Shown: positions 34,737-44,423 of the stretch, one piece after another | Position numbering within the stretch: position 1 is the stretch's first letter | Layout: every line of letters begins with the position of its first letter | Source: Nostoc punctiforme NIES-2108 | Lineage (GTDB): Bacteria > Cyanobacteriota > Cyanobacteriia > Cyanobacteriales > Nostocaceae | DNA length: 51,866 bases | Assembly: GCA_003326195.1 (NCBI GenBank) | Contig: LXQE01000146.1 | Coordinates: 1 to 51,866, forward strand | Direction of reading: 5' to 3' | Position numbers and translations under genes: made by a program | The notes under the pieces: model-generated | What the model saw: only the letters and a program-made list of their open reading frames with translations | The model's database searches: none | Told to the model about the DNA's origin: nothing

Positions 34737-36665
34737 ATGGTAAAAACCCCTCCATCCCAGTTTTCACCAGATCAATACAAGGTTGATTCTGCACAAGAAA
34801 AAGTAGACGCTATTATAGAAACCCCACCATCAGAAAGTGAGATTGACCTAGAGTTTCTTTACACCAGAGATATTGAATTTCGTCAAGAAACTATTTACTT
34901 TCTAGTGGTAGATCGCTTTTATGATGGCGATCCAGATAACAGCGAAGGTGCAAACTCAGAACTGTACGATCCAACTAGACAAGAGTGGGGTAAGTACTGG
35001 GGTGGCGACTTGCAAGGTGTCATCGATAAGTTAGACTATCTCAAAAATATGGGAGTGACAGCTCTTTGGCTAACTCCACTATTCGAGCAGGTGGAAGAGT
35101 TATTTATTAGCAATGCGGCGATGCATGGCTATTGGACAAAAGATTTTAAACGGATTAATCCTCGCTACATTGCTGATGGAGAAAATCCTTCTTTAAACGC
35201 TACTCAAGAAGAAAAAAATACGACCTTCGATCGGTTAATTACAGAACTGCACAAGCGAAATATGAAGCTGGTGCTAGATATTGTCTGCAACCATAGCAGC
35301 CCTGATACCAGCGGTAGCAAAGGCGAATTATTTGATGATGGCGTCAAAATTGCTGATTTCAATAATGATGTCAATAATTGGTATCACCACTATGGCGAAG
35401 TGCAAAACTGGGAAGACGATTGGCAAGTACAAAACTGTGAACTATCCGGTCTAGCAACCTTCAATGAAAATAATGCGGAATATCGGGAGTATATTAAGTC
35501 AGCAATTAAACAATGGCTAGACCGGGGTGTTGATGCACTGCGAGTAGATACTGTCAAGCACATGCCGATCTGGTTTTGGCAAGAATTCACAGGCGAGATG
35601 ACCAATCACAAACCAGATGTATTCATTTTTGGTGAATGGATTTATAGTAATCCGAGTGACGATCGCTCAGTGGAATTTGCCAATCATTCAGGCATGACGC
35701 TTCTAGACTTTGGCTTGTGTGTGGCAATTCGAGCCGCACTGGGACAAGGTTCAGAAATGGGATTCCAAACAATTCAGTATATTTTTGATCAGGATTATCG
35801 CTATAACGGGGCAACAGAGCTAATTACCTTTATCGATAACCATGATATGTCCCGCTTCCAATCGCTGAACCCCGATCCAGCGATGTTGAAGGTTGCGATC
35901 GCCTTAATTATGACATCTCGCGGTATTCCTTGCATATATTACGGCACAGAACAGTATCTGCATGATGACACCGATGGCGGTAACGACCCATATAATCGCC
36001 CAATGATGGAAAATTGGGATACCGAGAGTGAGATTTATCGTTGCATCAGGCTGCTGTCTGGCTTACGGCGACTGAATCCAGCCATATCAATGGGTAGCCA
36101 CTGGCAAAAATACTTAACACCAGATGTTTACTGTTATGTACGCCGCTATCGTGACTCCCTGTGTTTTGTAGCTTTAAACCGGGGAGGAGAAGTTACTCTC
36201 CCAGAAGTAGAAACAGAATTACCCGATGGCGAACATACCTGCGTGGTGACTCGCAACAAGTATGAGGTGAAAGATGGCAAGATTTATAACCTGGTATTAG
36301 AAGAACGGGGAGTGATTGTTTTCAGCCACGTTGGCGAACGGATTAAAGCACAGACAATTGTCCGCATCCAACTCAATGGCGTTGATACTCAACCTGGTGA
36401 AATCATTGTGGTGACAGGAGATTGCCCAGAGTTGGGTAACTGGGATATCAGCAAAGCGTATCCTTTAGAGTACATTAACTCGAATACCTGGTCTGCGGAG
36501 ATTCCCTTTGATGAAAGTGCTGGTAAGCTGATTGCTTATAAATATGCCATGTGGCGGGAAGGGCGATCGCCTCTACGCGAAAATCTTGTAAATCGCCGCT
36601 GGGTGATTGCGAAAGAAGGTACTGTTAAATGGCGTGATACCTGGGCATCTGGAAGAGAATCTTAG
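34737..36665 (+). CDS. Alpha-amylase family protein (GH13) with CBM20
   Basis: From the ATG at 34737 the protein has 642 residues; an upstream start adds 17 unlikely residues. The GH13 barrel has catalytic Asp271 (ALRVDTVKH), Glu300 (FGEW) and Asp370 (FIDNHD), plus DIVCNHSS. The segment GKYWGGDLQGVIDKLDYL is typical of cyclomaltodextrin-like and maltogenic enzymes. A C-terminal starch-binding CBM20 domain starts near 545 (TIVRIQLNGVDTQPGE, CPELGNWD). There is no signal peptide, so it should act in the cytoplasm, perhaps on glycogen, which fits turnover of storage carbohydrate. It stands alone. Confidence 0.9.
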   Translation: MVKTPPSQFSPDQYKVDSAQEKVDAIIETPPSESEIDLEFLYTRDIEFRQETIYFLVVDRFYDGDPDNSEGANSELYDPTRQEWGKYWGGDLQGVIDKLDYLKNMGVTALWLTPLFEQVEELFISNAAMHGYWTKDFKRINPRYIADGENPSLNATQEEKNTTFDRLITELHKRNMKLVLDIVCNHSSPDTSGSKGELFDDGVKIADFNNDVNNWYHHYGEVQNWEDDWQVQNCELSGLATFNENNAEYREYIKSAIKQWLDRGVDALRVDTVKHMPIWFWQEFTGEMTNHKPDVFIFGEWIYSNPSDDRSVEFANHSGMTLLDFGLCVAIRAALGQGSEMGFQTIQYIFDQDYRYNGATELITFIDNHDMSRFQSLNPDPAMLKVAIALIMTSRGIPCIYYGTEQYLHDDTDGGNDPYNRPMMENWDTESEIYRCIRLLSGLRRLNPAISMGSHWQKYLTPDVYCYVRRYRDSLCFVALNRGGEVTLPEVETELPDGEHTCVVTRNKYEVKDGKIYNLVLEERGVIVFSHVGERIKAQTIVRIQLNGVDTQPGEIIVVTGDCPELGNWDISKAYPLEYINSNTWSAEIPFDESAGKLIAYKYAMWREGRSPLRENLVNRRWVIAKEGTVKWRDTWASGRES

Positions 36666-36823
36666 AAATATAGAATGATGTAGAGTGAAGGATTAAAATT
36701 TTGATTCTTTACTCTTCATTATTTATAAATTTTCAGTCACAAAAAATTTAGTGGGGGTCTTAAACCCTTTGACTAAGTACAATTTTGCGTAAAAGCCTAG
36801 CGTTTTTAATGCAGGGGGATAAA

Positions 36824-36991
36824 ATGGCATGACAGAGGCACGCATTAACATTGTATCGGGATGCAATGGCATGACAGAGGCACGCATTAACATTGTATCG
36901 GGATGCAATGGCATGACAGAGGCACGCATTAACATTGTATCGAGATGCAATGGCATGACAGAGGCACGCATTAACATTGTATCGAGATGCA
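36824..36991. repeat. Minisatellite: four copies of a 42-bp unit
   Basis: Units begin at 36824, 36866, 36908 and 36950. They start ATGGCATGACAGAGG and end in GATGCA. Copies 1-2 read TCGGGATGCA and copies 3-4 read TCGAGATGCA. Otherwise they are identical. The period is a multiple of three, so frames stay open on both strands. There are no spacers, so it is not a CRISPR. Confidence 0.95.
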
Positions 36992-37011
36992 TTGGCATTT
37001 CAAGGTATTGT

Positions 37012-37052
37012 CAAATTTAATTCGCTACAAATTAATGAAATGCTGTATTAAG
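37012..37052. repeat. 41-bp dispersed repeat, copy 2
   Basis: This matches 33172-33212 with about five differences. It lies 20 bp after the minisatellite. Confidence 0.75.
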
Positions 37053-37320
37053 TTAAACTGGTGAGACTCAGTAAGTAGGCATAATTAAACATAAAATAAA
37101 ATCCTAGTTCGTAGTGAGTTATTCATCGCTCAAAACAAAGATTATCAGCTTCCTCAAGGTGGGGGAACACTACTGTAATTTAACTGGTGGATGCATAGGC
37201 TAGGAAAAACCACAGGCATCGCAAACTTATAATATTGATGATATCTATCCACCTCTGACTTTTTATTGCGATAATTCCCAAGGGGGACGCGCTCTCCACT
37301 GGTCAGTTAAAGGGGGATAG

Positions 37321-38895
37321 ATGACACTCAAGCGGTTGGTTTTATTTTTTGTGATGACGCCGATAGCAGTTCTGTTGGCAGTTTCAGCTTTATTCGGTAG
37401 TTGGCAAGAACCTCAATTTCAAAGTCGTTTGGAACTATACCAAACAAATATTGCTTTACAAGCTCAAGCTTGGCAATCAGAAGATAGCGGTGATGACAAA
37501 CTCCAGACGATTCGGGAAGCAATACTTGGTGAACAACCTCTAGAAAGCGCTACAAAGCAGTATCAGGAGGCGCGTCAATCAGTTCAAGCTAATTTAGACA
37601 AAGTTAACAATAAACTTGCACAATTACGCTCTCAAGCTGAAATAACTCCCACGCCTCCGAAACCTCTACCAGACGCTCCTCCCACTATTAAAACTTCTAA
37701 ACAGGGACAGCAACAGTTACAGCAGTCTTTTAAGCAATTACAAAAATTACTGGCTGAATTAGACCTGCGCTTGGGAATTTTACAAGCACAGCAAGGGCAG
37801 ACTGATACAGCCTTCAAGACTTGGAGCGAATTACAACAACGCTCAGATATTAATCCTGCGTTTGGGGAAACCGCTGCTGTATTGACTGGACTATGGAGCA
37901 ATCCTCCCCGTATCCTCCCAAATGCTCAAGAACCAATTCAAAAGAATTTAGAAGGTTGGTTTCGCTCTACAGCTTTGGTTAAGTTATACCAACTCCAGCA
38001 ACGACAAGACGCGTTATCAGCAGTAAAAGCTGCACAACAAGAATCTTCTACCCAAGCAGTAGTGAAATTGGCAGTTATTGGCACTATTCCCACTTTGGCA
38101 GCTTTAATTGGTTTAATACTGCTGATTTTATTATTTGCTCAACGCTTGTTGAAAGGAAAAGCCTCGTTATTAGCTCAAAATGCTGATATCCCTTGGTCAA
38201 CACCTTGGGGTGGTGAAACGGTTTTGCAGGTTTTTATCATCGGCTTTTTCTTCATGGGGCAAATTTTTGTACCTTTGGTGATATCACTGCTACCCATTCC
38301 GCGTCCTATTGTGGATGTGCGACTTCAGGCATTTTCTGTGTTGGTTAGTTACTTCTTGGTAGCATTAGGTGCGCTGTTAGTGCTGTATTTCTCTCTGAAG
38401 CGCTTTTTTCCACTACCAGAATTCTGGTTTCGCTTCCGTTTTCAAGATAACTGGTTTTTGTGGGGACTGGGAGGCTATTGCACGGCTTTACCCGTAGTTG
38501 TGGTGGTATCTTTGATTAATCAACAGCTATGGCAAGGACAGGGTGGGAGTAATCCTCTGTTACAACTAGCCCTAGAAAGCCAAGATGGTATCGCACTTGG
38601 TATATTTTTCTCCACAGCGGCGATCGCAGCTCCATTTTTTGAAGAAATCCTATTTCGCGGTTTTTTGTTACCCTCTCTAACTCGTTACTTACCCGTGTGG
38701 GGATCGATTCTGATCAGTAGTTTGTTGTTTGCGATCGCTCACCTCAGCTTATCGGAAATTCTCCCCCTGACCGCACTGGGCATTGTGTTGGGAGTAGTCT
38801 ACACGCGATCGCGCAATCTCCTCGCTCCTATGCTCCTCCACAGCCTCTGGAATAGTGGTACACTGTTAAGCTTGTTTGTTTTAGGCAGCAATTAA
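37321..38895 (+). CDS. CPBP-family intramembrane metalloprotease
   Basis: The 524-residue protein has a membrane segment at about 8-26, then an extramembrane part with coiled coil (75-105, 125-160) and a Pro-rich break (110-122). About seven membrane segments follow from 250 on. The C-terminal CPBP (Abi) domain has Glu441-Glu442 and Arg446 in EEILFRG, His474 in AIAHL, and His507 with Asn511 in HSLWN. These residues define the putative metal-dependent active site. Members include CAAX-type prenyl endopeptidases and bacteriocin self-immunity proteins. The long N-terminal part is typical of a cyanobacterial subset. Substrate unknown. Confidence 0.87.
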   Translation: MTLKRLVLFFVMTPIAVLLAVSALFGSWQEPQFQSRLELYQTNIALQAQAWQSEDSGDDKLQTIREAILGEQPLESATKQYQEARQSVQANLDKVNNKLAQLRSQAEITPTPPKPLPDAPPTIKTSKQGQQQLQQSFKQLQKLLAELDLRLGILQAQQGQTDTAFKTWSELQQRSDINPAFGETAAVLTGLWSNPPRILPNAQEPIQKNLEGWFRSTALVKLYQLQQRQDALSAVKAAQQESSTQAVVKLAVIGTIPTLAALIGLILLILLFAQRLLKGKASLLAQNADIPWSTPWGGETVLQVFIIGFFFMGQIFVPLVISLLPIPRPIVDVRLQAFSVLVSYFLVALGALLVLYFSLKRFFPLPEFWFRFRFQDNWFLWGLGGYCTALPVVVVVSLINQQLWQGQGGSNPLLQLALESQDGIALGIFFSTAAIAAPFFEEILFRGFLLPSLTRYLPVWGSILISSLLFAIAHLSLSEILPLTALGIVLGVVYTRSRNLLAPMLLHSLWNSGTLLSLFVLGSN

Positions 38896-39696
38896 TACAA
38901 ATTTAATACTGTTGCCAAAAACAAAAATATCTGATTTTATCACCATAGGTAGAGACAATTTCCTAGTGATAATTGGTTATAAGCATAAATACTAGCTGAA
39001 AACCCAATTAAGATAATGGCAAAAGCAAATTAAAGAATGCTATTAACATAGACAGCAAACTATCTAGTTAAGCATTTATTCTCATTCGGGTAGATTTTAG
39101 CCATTTTCGAGATGTTAATTGTCTTCTTGAACCATTTTTAGCTGTCATGAATTGGAATAAAATTCCGGTTTGCGCTCATGGAAGTGGGGATCGGTAACTA
39201 AAAAGTGGTTAGAAAGATATGGAAGATGCCTTTTGCGCTTCTAGATTCCCACTAGCCACGCAGTTGTGTTGCCATTGGTGCGATGGCGTTTCACGTCTGC
39301 TGAAACCGATGTCTATAATGGGCTACGCCTACGCAAAAACATCCGGAAATAATACTGATGGACTTGTAAAAAGTGGTGTATGTAGCAGCTTTTGCTGATT
39401 ATTTAAGATTTATTCTGCTCAAGATAAACGCCTGAGCTAAAAATCTGCAAAACTGCTGCACTAGGGTTGGCGATCGTCAAATCCACCAAAAGTCATCAAG
39501 GAGCGCCAGATCGGCCTATACTGCAAGACATCTTGGTGTCTCCTCTGGAATAGAAGCACACTGATTTTAATTATTCATCTTGGGACTTACTCATAGTGAA
39601 AAATTAAAAATCTATTTATTAAGTAAGTAAATGTATTTGCTTCCATTACAATAAAGATTTTATTTTTATACTCACTTATCAAGGAGCAGCACTTAT
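38896..39696. other. Intergenic region of 800 bp, no gene recognised
   Basis: I found no coding sequence. The stretch 39110-39360 is GC-richer and broken by stops in all frames; GGGCTACGCCTACGCAAAAAC near 39319 is repeat-like. It could be a decayed gene or repeat. A clear AAGGAG before 39697 belongs to the next gene. Confidence 0.5.
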
Positions 39697-39972
39697 ATGG
39701 CAAATCTCAACCCCAGTCACCCTACCAAACAACTTCTAGCTGGTTACTGTGGCATTATCCTGGGAGCATTTGGGGTTCATAAGTTTATTCTAGGATACGC
39801 TTCGGAAGGCTTTATCATGTTAGTGATTTCTGTAATTGGGGGTTCTTTTACCTACGGCGTTGCTTTGTTAGTTATGCAACTCGTAGGTCTAATTGAAGGC
39901 ATGATCTACTTAAATAAATCCCCTGAAGGATTTGTAAATACCTATTTTGTGAATAAGCAGGGCTGGTTCTAG
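39697..39972 (+). CDS. TM2-domain protein
   Basis: The 91-residue protein has two membrane helices joined by a short turn: YCGIILGAFGVHKFILGY and IMLVISVIGGSFTYGVALLVM. The GxFGVHKFxLG motif is the TM2 hallmark. Function of bacterial TM2 proteins is unclear. AAGGAG lies 11 bases before the ATG and supports the start. It stands alone, with 180 bp to the next small frame. Confidence 0.85.
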   Translation: MANLNPSHPTKQLLAGYCGIILGAFGVHKFILGYASEGFIMLVISVIGGSFTYGVALLVMQLVGLIEGMIYLNKSPEGFVNTYFVNKQGWF

Positions 39973-40152
39973 TGCAAGAATAGCTTTCTTACTGGAAGCA
40001 GAGAATGATACTTACTTCCCAGCTTAGGATTGCAGCAAAAGCGCAGGGATAAAGGGCAACAACCAAAAAAACATCCTTTTCCCTTCCGCTTCACCTTTAC
40101 CTTTAGCAGAAGTTATACAGCACTTCTACCTTCTATATTTATTTTTATTGAT

Positions 40153-40413
40153 ATGCTCATTTTCAAACCTAAACAGCTTAACTGGGCAATGTTCTTCTTG
40201 TTAGGCTTTGGATATTTCAGTGTTATGTCTCATTTAGAAATCAACTATTTCTTAAAAAATCTGATTGCGATCGCGCCAATACAGGTGGCAGCTATTATTT
40301 ATGTCACTTATCGACGTTGGAAATGTCAACCCCCTGTAGGGGAATTTAAAATTCAAAATTTAAAATTCAAAATTCAAAACCCTACAGATAAATCTGGGAA
40401 CTTGGAACCTTGA
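40153..40413 (+). CDS. Small two-helix membrane protein with a repeat-derived tail
   Basis: From the ATG at 40153 the product has 86 residues; the frame is open further upstream, but those residues are basic and unlikely. Two hydrophobic segments are seen (NWAMFFLLGFGYFSVM, LIAIAPIQVAAIIYVTY), followed by basic residues. The last 25 residues (EFKIQNLKFKIQN and on) are encoded by the A/T-rich repeat words AATTTAAAATTCAAAA that are common between Nostoc genes. The original stop may therefore have been lost to a repeat. I do not recognise a family. Confidence 0.5.
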   Translation: MLIFKPKQLNWAMFFLLGFGYFSVMSHLEINYFLKNLIAIAPIQVAAIIYVTYRRWKCQPPVGEFKIQNLKFKIQNPTDKSGNLEP

Positions 40414-40572
40414 ATTAAGTACAGCGATAGTCGTTCATGCTCAACAAAGTACGATAAATTAATAATTTTAATATGGTTGACATTGAGTCATAGTTCCATA
40501 TTTAGCCTACGCTCGAATTAGAGACGCTTTTAGTCAGGCGTTGAATTTCTGTAGCGAATCTAAACACAAGCC

Positions 40573-43113
40573 ATGCAACTTGTCCCGAAAACTAAGCCAG
40601 CCCTAGAACTTGACCCAATCCTAGAGAAGATTATTCTAGATGTTGGGGGCATGAAGTGTGCTGGGTGTGTGAACGCAGTAGAGCGACAGCTGACCCAATA
40701 TCCAGGCGTCAAGAGTGCCTGTGTGAACCTGGCCACAGAGGTAGCAGTTGTAGAGTCAGAAGTTGGTGTAATAGATGCAGATGCACTGGCACAGCGATTA
40801 ACATCTGTTGGATTCCCGACTCAACCCCGAAAAGCTAATGGCACAGTAGGAGGCGAAATATCGACCTTACCAGATCCAGCAGAACGACAACGCCGAGAAA
40901 TGCGTTCTTCTTTATGGCAGTTGGCGATCGCAGCGGTGTTGCTGATATTGTCGGGAAGTGGACATTTTGGTAATCTTGGTATCTCTGTGCTGCCAGTGCT
41001 AAATAACATCTGGTTTCACTGTGGACTGGCGACAGTAGCGCTATTAATTCCCGGTCGCCCGATTTTAGTAGATGGCTGGCTGGGCTGGCGGCGAAATGCG
41101 CCTAACATGAACACCCTGGTGGGATTGGGAACGCTGACAGCCTACATTGCTAGTTTAGTAGCGCTGCTCTTTCCCCAATTGGGTTGGGAATGCTTCTTTG
41201 ACGAACCAGTAATGATGCTGGGCTTTATTCTCTTAGGAAGGACATTAGAGCAACAAGCTAGAGGTCGCGCGGCTGCTGCATTTAGGAAATTGCTAGCACT
41301 CCAGCCACTCTTAGCGCGATTGATTGCCAACCCAGAGAAAGCCGGAATGGGTTCTTCTAGCGTTGAGATTCCTGCTGAACAGGTGCGTGTCGGTGAATGC
41401 TTACAAGTGCTACCAGGCGATAAAATCCCCGTTGATGGTGAAGTGGTAGTTGGTCAAACAACGGTCGATGAATCCATGCTAACTGGAGAAGCAGTGCCAG
41501 TAATCAAAAAACCAGGAGATATGGTGACAGGGGGGACACTAAACCAGTCAGGAGCGATCGCTATTCAGGCAACCCGGATTGGAAGTGATACAACTCTAGC
41601 TCAAATTGTCGCCCTAGTAGAAGCCGCCCAAACTCGGAAAGCCCCAGTACAAAAATTAGCAGATACAGTAGCTGGTTACTTTACCTACGGTGTGCTGACA
41701 GCATCTGTCTTAACATTTGGATTTTGGTACTTTTTCGGCACTCATATTTGGACTGATATCACCATGTCTGGTGGTATAGAAATGATGAGCCACGCTACAC
41801 ATGAAGCCCATCACTCCCCACTCCCGACTCCCCATTCCCCTTTATTAATTAGTTTAAAACTCGCGATCGCAGTTATGGTAGTTGCCTGTCCCTGTGCTTT
41901 GGGACTTGCCACACCAACAGCCATTCTGGTTGGAACTGCTATGGGCGCAGAACGAGGTTTGTTAATCAAAGGTGGCGATGTTTTAGAAAGAGTACACCAG
42001 TTAAACACCGTAGTCTTTGATAAAACTGGCACTCTGACCACAGGTAATCCCATCGTCACAGATTGTCTGTTAATTGAGGAATTGGGGAAGGTGGGGCCCC
42101 CTCTGGGGATAAGGGGTAATGGGGAAGAGGCAGAGGAGCAGGAGAAGAATAACAATGCCCAATCCCTCATTCAACTAGCAGCAGCCGTAGAAAGCGGTAC
42201 TCACCATCCCCTAGCAAAAGCGATTCAGCAAGAAGCACAGCGGCAAGAGTTATCGATTCCAAAGGCTGTAGACTTTCACACGGAACCAGGACTAGGGGTA
42301 TCCGCTGTGGTGGAGGGCACAGTTGTATTGTTGGGTAACTGGGAATGGTTGAGTTGGCACGGCATTGCCATTAACGAAACTGCACAACAGGTAGCACAGG
42401 ATTTAGCAACAGATGGTAAAACAGTCGTTTGCGTCGCAATTGGCGGAACTTTAGCCGGACTAATTGGTGTTTCTGATACCCTCAGATCGGATGCTCGATC
42501 CACGGTAGATCAGTTGCGTCAGATGGGCTTACGGGTAATGTTGCTCAGTGGCGATCGCCAAGAAGCAGCTAGTGCTATAGCCAAACAACTAGGATTAGAT
42601 AGCGCTGATGTAATCGCAGGTGTTCCCCCAGCTAAAAAAGCGGCGGCAATACAGTCTCTTCAGTTAGAAGGGACAAGGGGACAAGGGGGACAAGGAGACA
42701 AGCGGGCAAAGAAAACTCCTAACTCCTCACTACTAACTCAGCACTCGGTAGTCGCAATGGTAGGAGATGGAATCAACGATGCTCCAGCTTTATCCCAAGC
42801 TGATGTAGGAATTGCTTTACACTCCGGGACAGATGTGGCGATGGAAACTGCTGAAATTATTTTAATGCGCGATCGCCTAAACGATGTCGTCGAATCTATT
42901 CAGCTTAGTCGCGCCACCTTCAACAAAATCCGCCAAAATTTATTCTGGGCTTTTGCATATAATACACTTGGCATTCCTTTAGCAGCAGGTGTTTTATTCC
43001 CTAGTCTGGGTTTTGTGCTTAACCCATCTGGTGCTGCTGCATTAATGGCTTTTAGCTCTGTTAGCGTCGTCACCAACTCAATATTATTACGGCGATTCGC
43101 TCATCGCGTGTAG
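40573..43113 (+). CDS. ctaA: Copper-transporting P1B-type ATPase CtaA
   Basis: The 846-residue protein has an N-terminal metal-binding domain with Cys29-Ala-Gly-Cys32 (GGMKCAGC), eight membrane segments, the Cys439-Pro-Cys441 channel motif, phosphorylated Asp483 (DKTGT), [10 protein letters not shown] and GDGINDAP. The start [17 protein letters not shown] and the phrase [20 protein letters not shown] match cyanobacterial CtaA rather than PacS. CtaA brings copper into the cell toward plastocyanin and cytochrome oxidase. It is longer than usual: residues 505-531 and 698-725 look like low-complexity insertions built from Nostoc repeats. A His-rich loop lies at 408-425. No copper chaperone gene is nearby. 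Confidence 0.92.
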   Translation: MQLVPKTKPALELDPILEKIILDVGGMKCAGCVNAVERQLTQYPGVKSACVNLATEVAVVESEVGVIDADALAQRLTSVGFPTQPRKANGTVGGEISTLPDPAERQRREMRSSLWQLAIAAVLLILSGSGHFGNLGISVLPVLNNIWFHCGLATVALLIPGRPILVDGWLGWRRNAPNMNTLVGLGTLTAYIASLVALLFPQLGWECFFDEPVMMLGFILLGRTLEQQARGRAAAAFRKLLALQPLLARLIANPEKAGMGSSSVEIPAEQVRVGECLQVLPGDKIPVDGEVVVGQTTVDESMLTGEAVPVIKKPGDMVTGGTLNQSGAIAIQATRIGSDTTLAQIVALVEAAQTRKAPVQKLADTVAGYFTYGVLTASVLTFGFWYFFGTHIWTDITMSGGIEMMSHATHEAHHSPLPTPHSPLLISLKLAIAVMVVACPCALGLATPTAILVGTAMGAERGLLIKGGDVLERVHQLNTVVFDKTGTLTTGNPIVTDCLLIEELGKVGPPLGIRGNGEEAEEQEKNNNAQSLIQLAAAVESGTHHPLAKAIQQEAQRQELSIPKAVDFHTEPGLGVSAVVEGTVVLLGNWEWLSWHGIAINETAQQVAQDLATDGKTVVCVAIGGTLAGLIGVSDTLRSDARSTVDQLRQMGLRVMLLSGDRQEAASAIAKQLGLDSADVIAGVPPAKKAAAIQSLQLEGTRGQGGQGDKRAKKTPNSSLLTQHSVVAMVGDGINDAPALSQADVGIALHSGTDVAMETAEIILMRDRLNDVVESIQLSRATFNKIRQNLFWAFAYNTLGIPLAAGVLFPSLGFVLNPSGAAALMAFSSVSVVTNSILLRRFAHRV

Positions 43114-43310
43114 AATACTCCTTTACACGTCCAATTTGCCACCACAAATATTGGTTATCAAAACAGAATTCAGGAGTCAGTCGTCAAATTAAGACACTTA
43201 CCAAAGCTATCATAGCTACTGGAGTAGAACGGCCATGTTCTACTCTTTCAAGGTATTATGCAATTTTAAAGCTTATTTAGATTAGCACCACAGACTTATG
43301 GTGCGCGAAA

Positions 43311-43799
43311 ATGGCAAGATACGATACTAAACAAATATTAATCAATTACAGTTCCACCGATTTGTCAATGGCAGCAGAAACCAATGAAAACCATCTACTG
43401 ATTATTGAAGACGATCAAGGTCGCAAAGAATTTTCTCTGGAGCACCCCGTCTACTCTATTGGTAGAGACCGCGAATGTAATATCCGTTTAATGTCGCAGT
43501 TTGTCTCCCGCCGCCATGCCACATTAGTGAGATTGCCACGAGAGCATAATAGTCATAGCTACTATTACCGGATTGTAGATGGCGATGCCAAAGGCAAGCC
43601 TAGTTCCAACGGTTTGATGATTAATGGACGCAAGATACCAGCCCACGATCTCAGAAATGAAGACGAGATCGTTTTTGGGCCTCAAGTACGTGCCATTTAT
43701 TACCTTTTAAGAAACACTCAGCGTTTAGGACAAACGGATTCGAGTGAGTATGATATTACACTAATAAACCCCGGTATGGCCGAGGATTTAGAGGAGTAG
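43311..43799 (+). CDS. FHA-domain protein
   Basis: The 162-residue protein has one forkhead-associated domain at about 45-130: YSIGRDRECNIRLM, FVSRRHATL and SNGLMINGRKI. These are the residues that grip phosphothreonine. Translation may start at 43311 or at the ATG 57 bases later, which removes a poorly conserved leader. FHA proteins read Ser/Thr kinase signals. A kinase gene lies 10 kb away at 31114, but nothing links the two directly. A hairpin follows the gene. Confidence 0.87.
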   Translation: MARYDTKQILINYSSTDLSMAAETNENHLLIIEDDQGRKEFSLEHPVYSIGRDRECNIRLMSQFVSRRHATLVRLPREHNSHSYYYRIVDGDAKGKPSSNGLMINGRKIPAHDLRNEDEIVFGPQVRAIYYLLRNTQRLGQTDSSEYDITLINPGMAEDLEE

Positions 43800-43833
43800 G
43801 ATATTGAATTATAACTACCAATCACAGTCTGAC

Positions 43834-43860
43834 ACTTCCACAGCTTCAAGCCGTGGGAGT
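43834..43860 (+). terminator. Hairpin between convergent genes
   Basis: ACTTCCAC at 43834-43841 pairs with GTGGGAGT at 43853-43860 with one G-U pair, and AGCTT/AAGC extends the stem inside. It lies 35 bp after the FHA stop and 20 bp before the stop of the opposite gene, so it may serve both. Confidence 0.6.
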
Positions 43861-43879
43861 ATCAATTCGATCGCCAAAG

Positions 43880-44242
43880 CTATCCTGCAATACTTTCAAT
43901 CAAATGCCAATGACGGCTACTTTCAATAGATTGCTTGATTAACTCAAACATTTGTCGGCAGTAATTATCTAGGTGAATTGGTAGTTCTTCATTTTTAATC
44001 ACAATACTCATCCGGGTTTCTGTTTCAGTAGATTTTGATTTATCAATCAGTACTTCTACCGTTATTAATTTAGGAAAAGGAACATTTCCAGGAACCTCAC
44101 GACCAATAATATATTCTGCTGTGTGATATTGAATATCCAACTGACAGTCCTGTAGAAGTTCTACAAGTAACGGCAACAGATGGTCACTAGGAACAGAAAC
44201 AATAAATGAACAGGTATAGCGAGCCATAATAGCCCCAAGCAT
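43880..44242 (-). CDS. Conserved small protein of unknown function
   Basis: The protein has 120 residues. The first ATG has GGAG 7 bases before it; a second ATG five codons on (MARYTCSFIVSVP) is the likely family start. The fold looks alpha/beta: a beta-rich first half (YIIGREVPGNVPFPKLITVEVLID) and a helical C-terminus. No domain recognised. It is convergent with the FHA gene and divergent from the epimerase gene. Confidence 0.68.
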   Translation of the reverse strand: MLGAIMARYTCSFIVSVPSDHLLPLLVELLQDCQLDIQYHTAEYIIGREVPGNVPFPKLITVEVLIDKSKSTETETRMSIVIKNEELPIHLDNYCRQMFELIKQSIESSRHWHLIESIAG

Positions 44243-44423
44243 TGCAACACTCCGTCCATCCTATAATACCGAAGTATCTAAATATAAAGTCATTAAAAAA
44301 TCAAAGTTTTTGAGAGCAGGTATTACCAGATATACAGTCAAACCTCTTCTATCAACAAGGAAATTGCCGTAAGCTGAAAGTTTGATCAAAAACTTTACAA
44401 TAAAGGTTTGGCTGAGGTAGAAA

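Larger units (their letters stand above)
36666..37320. other. Intergenic region with a minisatellite and a dispersed repeat
   Basis: Apart from the 42-bp tandem array and the dispersed repeat, this region is AT-rich and has no gene. Short frames on both strands here follow from the 42-bp period and are not treated as genes. Confidence 0.6.

Noticed and set aside
36824..36991. Possible CRISPR array
   Set aside because: The 42-bp units abut directly with no spacers of differing sequence, and no cas genes are near.
36723..37020. Protein genes of 63 and 91 residues on the two strands
   Set aside because: Both frames are open mainly because the repeat period is a multiple of three. There is no ribosome binding site or family resemblance, so they are treated as a repeat effect.
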